A stretch of 20,073 bases of DNA from JBCBSS01 sp039819065 (GCA_039819065.1 JBCBSS010000147.1:1-20073), one strand, 5' to 3'. Counted from the stretch's first letter, positions 1 to 7,945 are shown. Made by a program: numbers and translations. The notes: generated by a model not told the origin, from the letters alone.

Positions 1-549
1 AAGTGTTAAGTCTAAATAACGTAGATTCGAGAGGCTTAGTAGTACTGTCAATTCATAAACAGGATTCTGGCTTAAGTTCAAACCTCTAAGTGAATTCATT
101 CCATTTATCATCTGAATATCATCTAAATCATTCCGACTTAGATTTAATACTTCAAGCTGATCAAGATGTCTTATGAATTCTATATCATCTACTCTATTAT
201 TCGCTACACCTAGATATTTCAAACTTTTAATCGTTCCTAAAACCTCTAAATCATCTAATCCCCAAGAATCAGGCCCAGCGGAATCTAGGCAAATTCTTTC
301 CAGTCTCTTAAGATTTTCAATACCTGCTAAAGAAATATCGTCAAAATAGTTTTCATCGTAATTGTTCGAACAAAGATCGTAACGCATACTGTTGCAGTTC
401 CACAATGAGCTACTAAAATTAAGCTCCTCCAACCAAGTCAATTCAAACAATTCTTTAGGAATATCGGTCAACCCAGTGTTACCCAAATCCAGCTTTCCAG
501 TTTTTTCCTTTTTCTCTTGAGCAATCAGTTGTAAGGCTAGTTCGGACAT
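1..549 (-). CDS. Leucine-rich repeat protein, C-terminus cut by window edge
   Basis: The first 183 codons of a gene read leftwards from an ATG at 549-547 and remain open to base 1, so the C-terminus lies outside the window. The N-terminus is a charged helix (MSELALQLIAQEKKEK) followed at about residues 17-45 by a first LRR unit (KLDLGNTGLTDIPKELFELT), a cysteine-containing insert at about 50-75, and further repeats of the LxxLxLxxN type (KYLGVANNRVDDIEFI, EVLNLSRNDLDDIQMI, RGLNLSQNP). This N-terminus resembles bacterial LRR proteins that often continue into ROC-COR GTPase domains; whether this one does cannot be seen. There is no signal peptide, so a cytoplasmic protein-binding role is likely. 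No clear ribosome binding site precedes the start, as is usual in Bacteroidota. Confidence 0.8.
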   Translation of the reverse strand, partial: MSELALQLIAQEKKEKTGKLDLGNTGLTDIPKELFELTWLEELNFSSSLWNCNSMRYDLCSNNYDENYFDDISLAGIENLKRLERICLDSAGPDSWGLDDLEVLGTIKSLKYLGVANNRVDDIEFIRHLDQLEVLNLSRNDLDDIQMINGMNSLRGLNLSQNPVYELTVLLSLSNLRYLDLTL

Positions 550-797
550 GGTATTAGATATGAGATTTTAGATAGCCTTCAATAAGGCTATGGTGATTAA
601 GTGTGATAATGTTCTTTACTAATATAATTTCTCAAAATAATGAAAAGAGAGTAAGATGTAAAGCAGAAATGATCTATTTATACGAAGTACTTTTTCATCC
701 CCATAAGAGGTGATACCGTGTTTCAGAATGGCACAAATTTTGGTCTCTTTTTACCGATCACTAATAGTCTAATTACAACCTCTTAACTACAACTTCT
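550..797. other. Divergent intergenic region
   Basis: AT-rich spacer between the leftward LRR gene and the rightward lipoprotein gene, so it should hold both promoters. No exact TAnnTTTG box, hairpin or open reading frame stands out. Confidence 0.4.
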
Positions 798-1550
798 ATG
801 AAAAGCATCAATCTCATTTACCTCATTCTAATAGCAACTCTAAGCTCTTGTGCCGTCCATAACGGTATGATGTCTGGCAATACATTGCCCACACCTGAAG
901 CGCGCCTTGTCGATATGGGTGTCGGTGTGGCCAGTACCGAAAAAATACTAGGCATCGGTGGGCTGAAAAAGCAAGCCCTCGTGCTAGAAGCAAAGAAGAG
1001 TCTCTATGCCACGCACCCACTGCAGCCGGGGCAATCCTACGCTAATATGTCGGTGGATTTCAAGAACTCTTTCTTCTTCCTCTACAACCGTACTACTGTA
1101 ACGGTGTCGGCTGATATCATGGAATGGTCGAGCAGCAAAGTCGGCGAAAATGGCGACCTATTCAAGCAGATAGAAAATACTACCGATAAGTCCAATGAAC
1201 TGGTGGCTACCGGCGATGACGCACTCTTCTTTAAGAACGGGAAACTGTATCCGTGTAAGATCACCAAAGTGTTAAATAAATACCGGTGTTTGATCACTTT
1301 GGAAAAAGGCCCGGTTACTAAAACCATCACAGCGCAAATGAACAGCATTTTTATTGATCGCAACCTCGAAAGACTAGCTGATAAGTCCAACGTATTAAAA
1401 GTCGGTGATACGTTGAGAATTAAGAACAGCGTCGGGCAAATGCAAAAAGCCACCGTAGTGGCGGTAAGCTTGGGATATGTCGTAGTAGAGGTACCTCTAC
1501 GTGAAGACAAGACAGAATTGAGAAGGGTCGGGTCCACTTCTACCAACTAA
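798..1550 (+). CDS. Uncharacterised lipoprotein with C-terminal beta-rich domain
   Basis: A 250-residue protein with a clear lipoprotein signal: Lys2, a hydrophobic stretch at 4-15 and the lipobox LSSC with the lipidated Cys at residue 18. Residues about 40-115 contain the pattern VASTEKILGIGGLKKQALVL and AKKSLYATHPL, which recalls small Bacteroidota lipoproteins annotated only as DUF6567-like; that family link is from memory and weak. After a Ser/Asn-rich linker, residues about 135-245 form a beta-rich region with two similar halves (GDDALFFKNGKLYPCKITKVL and GDTLRIKNSVGQMQKATVVAV) that could be paired SH3/Tudor-like barrels. Likely attached to the envelope, function unknown. It stands alone between two long non-coding stretches. 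Confidence 0.75.
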   Translation: MKSINLIYLILIATLSSCAVHNGMMSGNTLPTPEARLVDMGVGVASTEKILGIGGLKKQALVLEAKKSLYATHPLQPGQSYANMSVDFKNSFFFLYNRTTVTVSADIMEWSSSKVGENGDLFKQIENTTDKSNELVATGDDALFFKNGKLYPCKITKVLNKYRCLITLEKGPVTKTITAQMNSIFIDRNLERLADKSNVLKVGDTLRIKNSVGQMQKATVVAVSLGYVVVEVPLREDKTELRRVGSTSTN

Positions 1551-1746
1551 TGTGAAAATCGTTTAAGAAACCGCAGGGTAGTATCTGAAACTCAAAAAAA
1601 CTGTCTTATTCATTCAGGCGTATCCGAAAGAGATGTGTTTTAAGACATGAGATGGGAGATACTAGATACACACACTGTGCTTCTGGAAGAAACTGATGAA
1701 AAGTCAAGCACGACTAAAGCATATATACTCAATTGATGATATAATA

Positions 1747-1777
1747 GTAACTAGGTTACTCAAAGTAACCTAGATAC
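1747..1777. repeat. Hairpin repeat, family copy 1
   Basis: Inverted repeat with arms GTAACTAGGTTACT (1747-1760) and AGTAACCTAGATAC (1764-1777) around the loop CAA; 13 of 14 positions pair. Same layout as the hairpins at 10581-10611 and 10770-10800: 14-base arms, 3-base loop, shared GTAAC end, but different bases inside the stem. Confidence 0.8.
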
Positions 1778-2000
1778 TTATAAGCGCCAGTTCCTATCAC
1801 CACAACCCTGCCCGTCGGCTAGCCAGGGCACGAAGCCATCTCGAATCAGGTAGTAGGCAATAGGTAAATACAAACTGGCCAATTTTGAACTAAGAATAAA
1901 CTATGCATCATAATATCAGCACATTAACACCTCAAACCCTCATACAGTCCTCTAGGTAGCACCTTACCAGAGGTTAAGCACCACTCAAACAAAATATAAC

Positions 2001-2029
2001 CAATTGATGATACGATTTATCATCAATTG
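2001..2029. promoter_or_regulatory. Perfect palindrome upstream of the BLUF gene
   Basis: CAATTGATGATA (2001-2012), five bases, then its exact inverse TATCATCAATTG (2018-2029). A third, direct copy of the 12-mer lies at 1730-1741. It ends 99 bases before the BLUF start codon. It could be an operator for a dimeric regulator or an RNA hairpin in the 5' leader; no U-run follows, so a terminator is unlikely. Confidence 0.5.
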
Positions 2030-2128
2030 TGGATATGGGTACTACAGCAACCCACGCTAATGTTAATTTCGAACATCATAGCCGATAGACTGTTTAAATG
2101 GTTTGTAGAAAATCTAAAATCAGAATTT

Positions 2129-2548
2129 ATGTTATCTCAAATCATTTACACCAGTACAAGAACCAAAGATTGCACGCCAGAGGAAATTGACAAGATTCTG
2201 GAAGCTTGTCAGCGGAACAATTCTCACCTGGACATTACCGGCCTGTTACTCTACAATCAGGATAAGTTTGTGCAATGCATGGAAGGTGATTATGGAAAGA
2301 TCAAAACGTTGTATGATAAAATCAAGGAAGATGATAGGCACGAAAAAGTGGCGCTGATCTCTTATGGACCAATCAAAAAGCGCTCTTTTCCAAGTTGGCA
2401 GATGGCCAGAAAGGACATGACCGAAAGTGAGGCCACGTTTAGAACTAGTATATCGGCTGAAGACCAAAAAGTTTTTGATGGTATCCTGAATGGAGAAGAG
2501 CAGGATGCATCAGTATCGCTTGATTTATTGAAGAAGATTTTCTTTTAA
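2129..2548 (+). CDS. BLUF-domain blue-light sensor, short PixD-like form
   Basis: A 139-residue protein made almost wholly of one BLUF (blue light using FAD) domain. The key residues are all visible: Tyr7 in SQIIYTST, Asn31 before the helix HLDITGLLLY, Gln49 in FVQCMEG, and Trp90/Met92 in SFPSWQMARKDM. These match the PixD residues Tyr8, Asn32, Gln50, Trp91 and Met93 with a constant one-residue offset, so FAD binding and the red-shifting photocycle should be intact. I chose the ATG at 2129 because BLUF domains begin at this MLSQIIYTS; an upstream in-frame ATG at 2027 would add 34 residues without family similarity and would overlap the palindrome at 2001-2029. About 45 C-terminal residues (100-139) are the usual helical cap that contacts partners. 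No output domain is fused and no light-response partner is adjacent. Confidence 0.92.
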   Translation: MLSQIIYTSTRTKDCTPEEIDKILEACQRNNSHLDITGLLLYNQDKFVQCMEGDYGKIKTLYDKIKEDDRHEKVALISYGPIKKRSFPSWQMARKDMTESEATFRTSISAEDQKVFDGILNGEEQDASVSLDLLKKIFF

Positions 2549-2659
2549 CAGCCATTCTGTTATAAATAATGAATGACCACAGTTTGGTCAGCATGAAATA
2601 AAATAGTATCTAACCAAGTTTAATTGTAAATTTTATAAATAGGTCCTATTTTCATTATC

Positions 2660-4036
2660 ATGCCATCACACATTAAGAAAACATCATCTCCTCAAGCGCC
2701 AACTGGTTCAGATGCTTCGACCTCCTCATCCTCAGAGCGCCTAAGCAAACCCAACAACTTCCGCTCACTTCAACAAAGTGCAAACGAGAGCATACAAGTT
2801 GAGCAACAAGCTAACCTGCAACGGATGGTGAACGAAAGTCCCTTAGTGAAAAACAGAACACCGGTGATTCAGAGAGCGGTTAATGCCCGTGTCATGGGAG
2901 GTAATGATGCTGGCGCAGCCTACAGTACCCTGAGATCGCTGGCAGAAAAATTCGGCCTTACGCGTGCCGACTTCGTCGCTCCGATCAAAAACAAACTATT
3001 TGAAGGTGACCTTTTTCCAGACACCTACAAACATGCCTATGACGGAAGCCCTGAATTGCAAGCAGAAGTCAGAAGGATCGTATATGGATTGGATGACCTT
3101 ATCGCTGCGGTTAACTCAACAAATTATATCGTAGCCAACTCGGGAGATGCTAACTCTGTAGCGGTTCAACTTTATCACCAAATACGGCTGGGTATAAATC
3201 AGGCGAGGCTGGATGATAACCCCCATTATAAAATGACCAGACAACTGGGAGCCCCCGGCACCAACTATATCGATCTGGTTAACCTGACCGTTCAAAAACT
3301 AGGTGCATACGAACAGCAAATTGACCAAACACAATTTGACTTGCCCACGCTTAACAAAAATGAGGAAATGGGGAACCGTATTGCTCAATTTAAGGATCAG
3401 GCAAAGCAACTGGTTGATGAACTAAAATCCAAGTTGGCCGAAGCTCAAGACCCGGCTCCGGTAATAGCTCAGGTCCGTACTTTCATTGATCAAGTAGGTG
3501 AATTCGAACATGCCTGGGACTTAGACAAAAGGGCTGAAAAACAGGGATTAGAAGACAAAATAAATACACTGGCCAGCCATGGTACCGCTTCTCTGGCGGA
3601 TCACTACAAAGTAGATGGAGGCACAGACGATCATGCATCCGTTGGTGACGCGTGGGGGCCGCTTTTGGCTTGTTCCCTTTATTCAATCTTGGCCCTAAAA
3701 GGAAAATGGTTAGGTACTGATGATCCCGAGGTATTACATAGAATTCTACGAAAGACAGGCCAACTCAAAGAATATGACGACAACCGTGTAGCCGGAAAGG
3801 TCAGATATCTTGCCGGTCTCACACCTACTGCTGTTGGCGGTATTAACCTAAGTACCTACATCGGTAGAAAAAAAGAACGCGGCGAAAAAGACAGCTTCAT
3901 TGTGGATGTGGCAGGTGTCGCTCACACCTTCGCAGCCGTCTGGAAGAATGATGATTATAAAAAAGTTGACGAAACCGGCAGTAATGGAAACCTTGGAGAA
4001 TATGGTACAAACGAGGTACTATGGATTTGGCAATGA
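2660..4036 (+). CDS. Putative toxin/effector with C-terminal cysteine-peptidase-like domain
   Basis: A 458-residue protein without signal peptide. Residues 1-35 are Ser/Pro/Thr-rich and disordered. Residues about 37-70 carry two degenerate units (SLQQSANESIQVEQ, LQRMVNESPLVKN) ending in TPVIQRAVNA; repeats of this type (Q-x-M-A/V-x-x-S-P-x-V-K) are what I know from the N-termini of Bacteroidota proteins linked to extracellular contractile injection systems and DUF4157-type effectors. A long helical middle (about 80-320) follows. The last 130 residues contain Cys338 in LLACSLYSILAL, His422 in GVAHTFAAVW and Asp437, 15 residues after the His; this order and the His-Asp gap suit a papain- or transglutaminase-like triad. 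No immunity gene, injection structural gene or DUF4157 peptidase is nearby. The effector reading is inference. Confidence 0.6.
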   Translation: MPSHIKKTSSPQAPTGSDASTSSSSERLSKPNNFRSLQQSANESIQVEQQANLQRMVNESPLVKNRTPVIQRAVNARVMGGNDAGAAYSTLRSLAEKFGLTRADFVAPIKNKLFEGDLFPDTYKHAYDGSPELQAEVRRIVYGLDDLIAAVNSTNYIVANSGDANSVAVQLYHQIRLGINQARLDDNPHYKMTRQLGAPGTNYIDLVNLTVQKLGAYEQQIDQTQFDLPTLNKNEEMGNRIAQFKDQAKQLVDELKSKLAEAQDPAPVIAQVRTFIDQVGEFEHAWDLDKRAEKQGLEDKINTLASHGTASLADHYKVDGGTDDHASVGDAWGPLLACSLYSILALKGKWLGTDDPEVLHRILRKTGQLKEYDDNRVAGKVRYLAGLTPTAVGGINLSTYIGRKKERGEKDSFIVDVAGVAHTFAAVWKNDDYKKVDETGSNGNLGEYGTNEVLWIWQ

Positions 4037-4147
4037 TCCCCTGGCATACTAGTCTATTCAAAACGGCTGATCACCAGACCTTGTATCATGCATAGCAAGG
4101 TATGTAAACTAGAAAGCCAATAATCTATTTCTTATTATCTTAGGGTC

Positions 4148-5212
4148 ATGAGCCATTATACCAAAACCCTAGTGCTAGGCCTGATGCTATTATTAGTTTC
4201 GGCCTGTCAGCCTACCACCAACGAATCATCGGAAAAGGAGTCAACCAAAGAAGAAGTGACTACCGAATCGACTACCTATGAGACTGTTGGTACCATAGAA
4301 AGAGTCGGTCCGGCGGTAAACGATCTTATTCCGGATGATGCTAAAATAGAGGTGCTGGCCAGCGGTATGGTCTGGTCTGAGGGGCCTCTTTTCGTCCCTG
4401 ATCAAAACTGGGTCTTGTTTTCTGATGTCCCTCAAAACAAGATCTACAAATGGACGGAAGCAGAAGGACTTTCTGTATACCTCTCTCCTTCCGGCTTTAC
4501 CGGAGATACTACTAACCGTGGTGAACAAGGCTCCAACGGGCTGATATTTGACAGTGAAGGCAGGTTGGTGCTTTGCCAGCATGGAGATCGCCGAGTGGCC
4601 AGAATGGATGCTTCGATAGAGGCTCCTAAATCTCAATTCATCACCTTAGTCGATAACATTGACAGCAAACGATTCAACAGTCCCAATGACTTGGTCTACG
4701 ATAAAAATGGCAACCTGTATTTCACCGACCCACCTTATGGGCTAGGCGCAGACATGATGAACAATCCCAAAAAGGAATTGGCCTATCAAGGTGTATTTCG
4801 CTTGGACCAGGACGGCACCCTTACTTTACTGACCGATGAACTCAGTCGCCCAAATGGCATTACCCTTTCACCTGATCAAAAGACGCTTTATGTGGCCAAT
4901 TCAGACCCGGAGAGAGCCATTTGGATGAGTTACCCGATTCAAGAAGATGGCACTTTAGGTGATGGCAGTGTATTCTATGATGCCACAAGTATGACCAGTG
5001 TCGATCCGGGATTACCCGATGGCCTAAAGGTCGACTCAAATGGCAATGTTTTCGCCACCGGTCCCGGAGGAGTTTGGATCTTTAACAAAGAGGGCAAGGT
5101 ATTGGGTAAAATCAAGCCGGGCGAGTTAGTTTCGAACTGCGCCTTTGATGACACATTCAGCACCCTTTACATGACCGCTGATGATTATCTAATGAGGGTC
5201 AAGCTAAAGTAA
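4148..5212 (+). CDS. SMP-30/gluconolactonase/LRE-like lipoprotein
   Basis: A 354-residue six-bladed propeller lactonase-type protein, exported as a lipoprotein: hydrophobic stretch at 8-17, lipobox VSAC with Cys20, then an acidic Ser/Thr/Glu-rich linker to about residue 50. The family's metal-site signatures are visible: SEGPLF (Glu about 78), FNSPNDLVYD (Asn about 181), RPNGITLSPD (Asn about 236) and LPDGLKVDSNGN (Asp about 291). Members hydrolyse sugar lactones such as gluconolactone; the exact substrate here cannot be told. The next gene begins 16 bases downstream on the same strand, so the two are probably one transcript encoding two surface or periplasmic hydrolases. Confidence 0.88.
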   Translation: MSHYTKTLVLGLMLLLVSACQPTTNESSEKESTKEEVTTESTTYETVGTIERVGPAVNDLIPDDAKIEVLASGMVWSEGPLFVPDQNWVLFSDVPQNKIYKWTEAEGLSVYLSPSGFTGDTTNRGEQGSNGLIFDSEGRLVLCQHGDRRVARMDASIEAPKSQFITLVDNIDSKRFNSPNDLVYDKNGNLYFTDPPYGLGADMMNNPKKELAYQGVFRLDQDGTLTLLTDELSRPNGITLSPDQKTLYVANSDPERAIWMSYPIQEDGTLGDGSVFYDATSMTSVDPGLPDGLKVDSNGNVFATGPGGVWIFNKEGKVLGKIKPGELVSNCAFDDTFSTLYMTADDYLMRVKLK

Positions 5213-5228
5213 GTCTATTCTAACACTA

Positions 5229-6545
5229 TTGATATTGAGCATACCTAAACTAAGCGCACACTACTTTTTCCTATTTTTCCTATTCGCTTGTAGTACGCAG
5301 GAAACCGCTTCATTAAAACCTGAGTTAGCAGTACTGAATGCTAGCTATGATAATACCAAGGGTGCTGTTGAGCAAACCTCTTTCGGGAAGGTCGATCAAC
5401 TTTTTGACAGTTACATAGCCAAGAAAAACATTCCGGGTGCAGCTGTTCTGATCGCAAGCAAGGGAAAGGTCGTGTACAAAGCAGCCGCCGGTTGGCAAGA
5501 TGTAGCAACCAAAAGCCCATTGGCTATAGATCATATCTTTAGAATCGCTTCAATGACCAAGCCCATCACCAGCGTAGCCATTCTACAACTCTATGAAAAA
5601 GGGAGCCTAAAACTAACCGACCCTGTTTCGAAGTACATACCCGAGTTTAAAAGCCCCAAAATATTGACCTCTTTTGACCAAGCGACAGGCACCTGGAAAA
5701 GTCAACCGGCACAATCAGAAATCACCATTCATCAGTTGCTGACCCATACCTCAGGCATTGGTTACGGCTTTGAATCCAAAACATTGAAAAGCATCTATAC
5801 CAAGCACAAAATACCGGACTTACCCACTCACCTGCCCTTCCTGTTAGCCGATAAGATGAGTGAATTGGGTCAACTGCCTATACTGCATGAGCCAGGCAAA
5901 GCATGGAGCTATGGCCTGAGCCATGACGTGCTCGGCCGGGTGGTTGAGGTGGTATCAGGCCAGCCACTGGATCAGTATTTCGAGGAGTCCATTTTCAAAC
6001 CTCTTGGCATGTCAAGCACGGGTTTCTTCCTTGATGCTCAATCGGCTAAAAGGCTAGTAAAGCCCTATCATATTCAAAGGCAACAACTGGCACCTCTACC
6101 TGACTTGCCCAATGATCTCTACGCACCTGACTACCCGGTCAACGGGGCTAAGCGTTACTTCTCCGGCGGTAGCGGCCTGTGTAGTACAGTTGAAGACTAT
6201 TTCCAGTTCTGTCAGGCACTACTAAATGGTGGTGAGCTGAATGGTAAACGTATTCTAAAACCTGCCACGGTAGCATTGATGACCTCCAACCAAATCGGTG
6301 CTATCAATCCAAAGTACGGTGAAAAGTATGGCTACGGCGTGAAAGTAACCGTTAGGAAAAATAACAATGCACTTAACCAGTTACCTGGGCGCTATGGATG
6401 GTCTGGTGCTTTTCACACCACTTTCTGGGTAGATCCAGAACGGGAGGCTATTGCTATAATGATGAGTCAGGTACTTTGGAACCCTCATGATAGGGAAATC
6501 AACCGCAATTTCGAGCGATTGGTCAACGAAGCGTTGACGCAATAA
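5229..6545 (+). CDS. Class C beta-lactamase-like serine hydrolase, lipoprotein, TTG start
   Basis: A 438-residue serine hydrolase of the beta-lactamase/DD-peptidase/esterase (Pfam Beta-lactamase) family. Ser108 and Lys111 form the SxxK motif (RIASMTKPIT); Tyr228 lies in AWSYGLSHDVLGRVVE at the place of the YxN motif, but with Gly-Leu instead of Ser-Asn; LLTHTSGIGYG, YFSGGSGLCST and GWSGAFHTTFWVDP are other family landmarks, the last taking the place of KTG/HxG. No in-frame ATG exists before the SxxK region, so the start must be TTG, at 5229 or 5235. The 5229 start gives a lipoprotein signal with lipobox LFAC (Cys21). The missing YxN asparagine suggests an esterase or peptidase rather than a true beta-lactamase. 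Co-transcribed with the lactonase-like gene upstream. Confidence 0.88.
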   Translation: MILSIPKLSAHYFFLFFLFACSTQETASLKPELAVLNASYDNTKGAVEQTSFGKVDQLFDSYIAKKNIPGAAVLIASKGKVVYKAAAGWQDVATKSPLAIDHIFRIASMTKPITSVAILQLYEKGSLKLTDPVSKYIPEFKSPKILTSFDQATGTWKSQPAQSEITIHQLLTHTSGIGYGFESKTLKSIYTKHKIPDLPTHLPFLLADKMSELGQLPILHEPGKAWSYGLSHDVLGRVVEVVSGQPLDQYFEESIFKPLGMSSTGFFLDAQSAKRLVKPYHIQRQQLAPLPDLPNDLYAPDYPVNGAKRYFSGGSGLCSTVEDYFQFCQALLNGGELNGKRILKPATVALMTSNQIGAINPKYGEKYGYGVKVTVRKNNNALNQLPGRYGWSGAFHTTFWVDPEREAIAIMMSQVLWNPHDREINRNFERLVNEALTQ

Positions 6546-6620
6546 GACCTTTAGCAAATAAGCTCTATCGACATCATTCCGGTATGGTCTTTGCTCCATA
6601 TTGTCCTAAAACATATAGCT

Positions 6621-7208
6621 ATGAAAAAGACCTTTACTCTCCTACTTATTATCCTCTCGTCGACACTCTTCAGCAACCTTCAGGCGCAACAAAAACTAGA
6701 GGTTGGCGTGTCTAGCGTTCCGTTGATTGATTTCAATCAAGGTTATTTTGGTTTGACCGTTGTACCCAGCTTTCGCTATTATATCACACCTCGGCTGGCT
6801 ATCAGCAATAATTTCTTCTTTCAGTTCCAGAATGATATTCAGGTAGAATTCGAGTTTTCGAATTTCAACGTCAGATCCTTCGGCTTTGTTCCTAGTTTAC
6901 GTTATCTGTTAACCGAAAATGAAAAGTTGAACTTCTTCGCCGAAGGAGGTTTCGGCTTTGGGTTTTCAAAATACAGTCAAGTACCGCCAGATGGAAGTTC
7001 TATCGGCCCTTTTCCAGCGCTAAGAACGTTTTCTGAAGAATTGCTGATACTCAATGTCGGGGTCGGCCTTGATTACAAGATCGGCGAAAGGACAGCCCTG
7101 GAATTATCTATCCCTTACATTGACGCAGATAATGTAGATGGATCATCCTCAGGATCGATTTATAGCGGGGTTGGATTCTTAGCTGGTTTTAAATACCGGA
7201 TTAGGTAG
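6621..7208 (+). CDS. Outer-membrane beta-barrel protein
   Basis: A 195-residue porin-like small barrel. The start is the ATG at 6621, which gives a normal signal peptide (MKKTFTLLLIILSSTLFS, cut after about LQAQ); an in-frame TTG at 6591 would add ten residues ahead of the signal and is rejected. The mature part alternates aromatic and polar residues in about eight beta strands (for example GVSSVPLIDFNQGYFGL, VVPSFRYYITPRLAI, FGFVPSLRYLLTENEKL, FFAEGGFGFGFSKY) and ends in FLAGFKYRIR, an alternating C-terminal strand typical of outer-membrane insertion signals. It matches the OMP_b-brl style of Bacteroidota barrels. Role unknown; 75 bases separate it from the hydrolase gene. Confidence 0.82.
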   Translation: MKKTFTLLLIILSSTLFSNLQAQQKLEVGVSSVPLIDFNQGYFGLTVVPSFRYYITPRLAISNNFFFQFQNDIQVEFEFSNFNVRSFGFVPSLRYLLTENEKLNFFAEGGFGFGFSKYSQVPPDGSSIGPFPALRTFSEELLILNVGVGLDYKIGERTALELSIPYIDADNVDGSSSGSIYSGVGFLAGFKYRIR

Positions 7209-7221
7209 TGCATTTCTAGGA

Positions 7222-7485
7222 TGCAGCCAGGTGTTCCCACCTGGCGGTTGTATTCCAGATGGCTACACAGTTGTTAACAAAGACTTAGCGTCTGTGTGCA
7301 TGCCTAACACTTAGTAACCGTCAACTTGGAGAATCTGACAAATTCCTTTCCTATGAGATAGTATTTGTTGTTATCGGGAGTCCCGTAGGGACGATCTGTG
7401 CATAGATTATCAATATAGACACACCCTTTAAGCGCCGTAGGTGGCCCTGTTAAGCTTTGGGTCGCACCTACGGCGCTTTTGTTCG
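7222..7485 (+). repeat. Degenerate direct repeat, copy A
   Basis: Shares ordered blocks with copy B: TGCAGCCAGGTG, CACCTGGCGGTTGTATTCCA, GTCAACTTG, TTTCCT, TATTTGTTGT, ATCGGGAGTCCCGTAG, CATAGATT, ACACACCCTTTAAGCGCCGT. Internal hairpins: GCCAGGTG (7226-7233) with CACCTGGC (7238-7245); GTCCC (7380-7384) with GGGAC (7388-7392); AGCGCCGTAGGTG (7431-7443) with CACCTACGGCGCT (7465-7477), a perfect 13-bp stem followed by TTTT. The last could also terminate transcription from the upstream barrel gene. Confidence 0.8.
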
Positions 7486-7512
7486 GATATTCGACCTTTT
7501 ACTAATGACAGC

Positions 7513-7532
7513 AAGCCCCTACAGGGCTTTTT
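7513..7532 (+). terminator. Terminator-like hairpin between the repeat copies
   Basis: AAGCCC (7513-7518), loop CTACA, GGGCTT (7524-7529), with a run of five T at 7528-7532. The short 6-bp stem makes it a weak candidate. Confidence 0.45.
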
Positions 7533-7550
7533 ATCATCGCTCCCGTAGGG

Positions 7551-7805
7551 TGCAGCCAGGTGTTTCCACCTGGCGGTTGTATTCCAGATGACTACAGTAG
7601 CTAAAAAGATTTAAAGCCTCTGTGCGCACCTCATGCATAATGACTGTCAACTTGAGGAGTCTGGCAAATCCCTTTCCTGTGAGACCATATTTGTTGTGAT
7701 CGGGAGTCCCGTAGAGATGACCTGTTCATAGATTGTCAACACAGACACACCCTTTAAGCGCCGTGGGTGCGACCCAAAAATAAATTCTCGCACCTACCGC
7801 TTTCA
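7551..7805 (+). repeat. Degenerate direct repeat, copy B
   Basis: Begins 329 bases after copy A and follows it block by block. The first hairpin is kept exactly (GCCAGGTG 7555-7562, CACCTGGC 7567-7574). The last is remodelled: GTGGGTGCGA (7763-7772) pairs with TCGCACCTAC (7788-7797) with G-T wobbles, around a different loop. The middle GTCCC/GGGAC hairpin has decayed. A partial motif TCCCGTAGGG at 7541-7550 just precedes the copy. Confidence 0.78.
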
Positions 7806-7888
7806 TATTATTGCTCCAGATGCATATCAAAAAAACGCTATTTTACCACACCACCCCTTTTTATAAATCATACAATTTCAAATTAATT

Positions 7889-7906
7889 TTTGCTAACTAA
7901 ATATAG
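7889..7906 (+). repeat. Left terminal inverted repeat
   Basis: TTTGCTAACTAAATATAG; pairs with the inverse of 8413-8430 with one mismatch at the eleventh base. Confidence 0.7.
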
Positions 7907-7919
7907 TTTTATAACTTTC
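7890..7919 (+). promoter_or_regulatory. Candidate promoter of the InsA-like gene
   Basis: TTG at 7890-7892, a 19-base spacer, then TAACTTTC at 7912-7919, one base off the Bacteroidota -7 consensus TAnnTTTG. The -33 part would sit inside the terminal repeat, a layout common in insertion sequences. The start codon follows 26 bases later. Confidence 0.4.
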
Positions 7920-7945
7920 ACGCCCTTTTCAGCAAATTTAAAACC

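Larger units (their letters stand above)
1551..2128. other. Intergenic stretch with palindromes, no gene seen
   Basis: 578 bases between the lipoprotein stop and the BLUF start. It holds one member of a dispersed hairpin family (1747-1777), three copies of the 12-mer CAATTGATGATA (1730-1741, 2001-2012 and inverted at 2018-2029), and a GC-richer patch at about 1785-1850 unlike its AT-rich surroundings that may be a remnant of a repeat. No convincing reading frame or RNA gene was recognised. Confidence 0.5.
7209..7888. other. Non-coding repeat island
   Basis: 680 bases without a credible gene. They contain two degenerate direct copies of a unit rich in inverted repeats (7222-7485 and 7551-7805), and between them a terminator-like hairpin. 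The sequence is more GC-rich than the AT-rich stretch 7806-7888 that precedes the InsA-like element. Both copies carry the string GGGAGTCCCGTAG, which I know as a core of dispersed, unclassified repeats in Bacteroidota genomes. Confidence 0.65.

Noticed and set aside
1082..1546. 154-residue open frame on the minus strand under the lipoprotein gene
   Set aside because: It is the antisense shadow of a gene with a clear lipoprotein signal and has no recognisable domain.
1730..2012. Direct repeats of CAATTGATGATA as ends of an excised or inserted mobile element
   Set aside because: The second copy is one arm of a perfect palindrome and the 259 bases between hold no integrase or transposase; operator half-sites explain the repeats better.
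2027..2128. Upstream ATG giving a 34-residue longer BLUF protein
   Set aside because: BLUF domains begin at MLSQIIYTS, and the extension would start inside the palindrome.
4075..4103. Inverted repeat ACCTTG/CAAGGT as a terminator after the effector-like gene
   Set aside because: Six-base stem, 12-base loop and no T-run; too weak to call.
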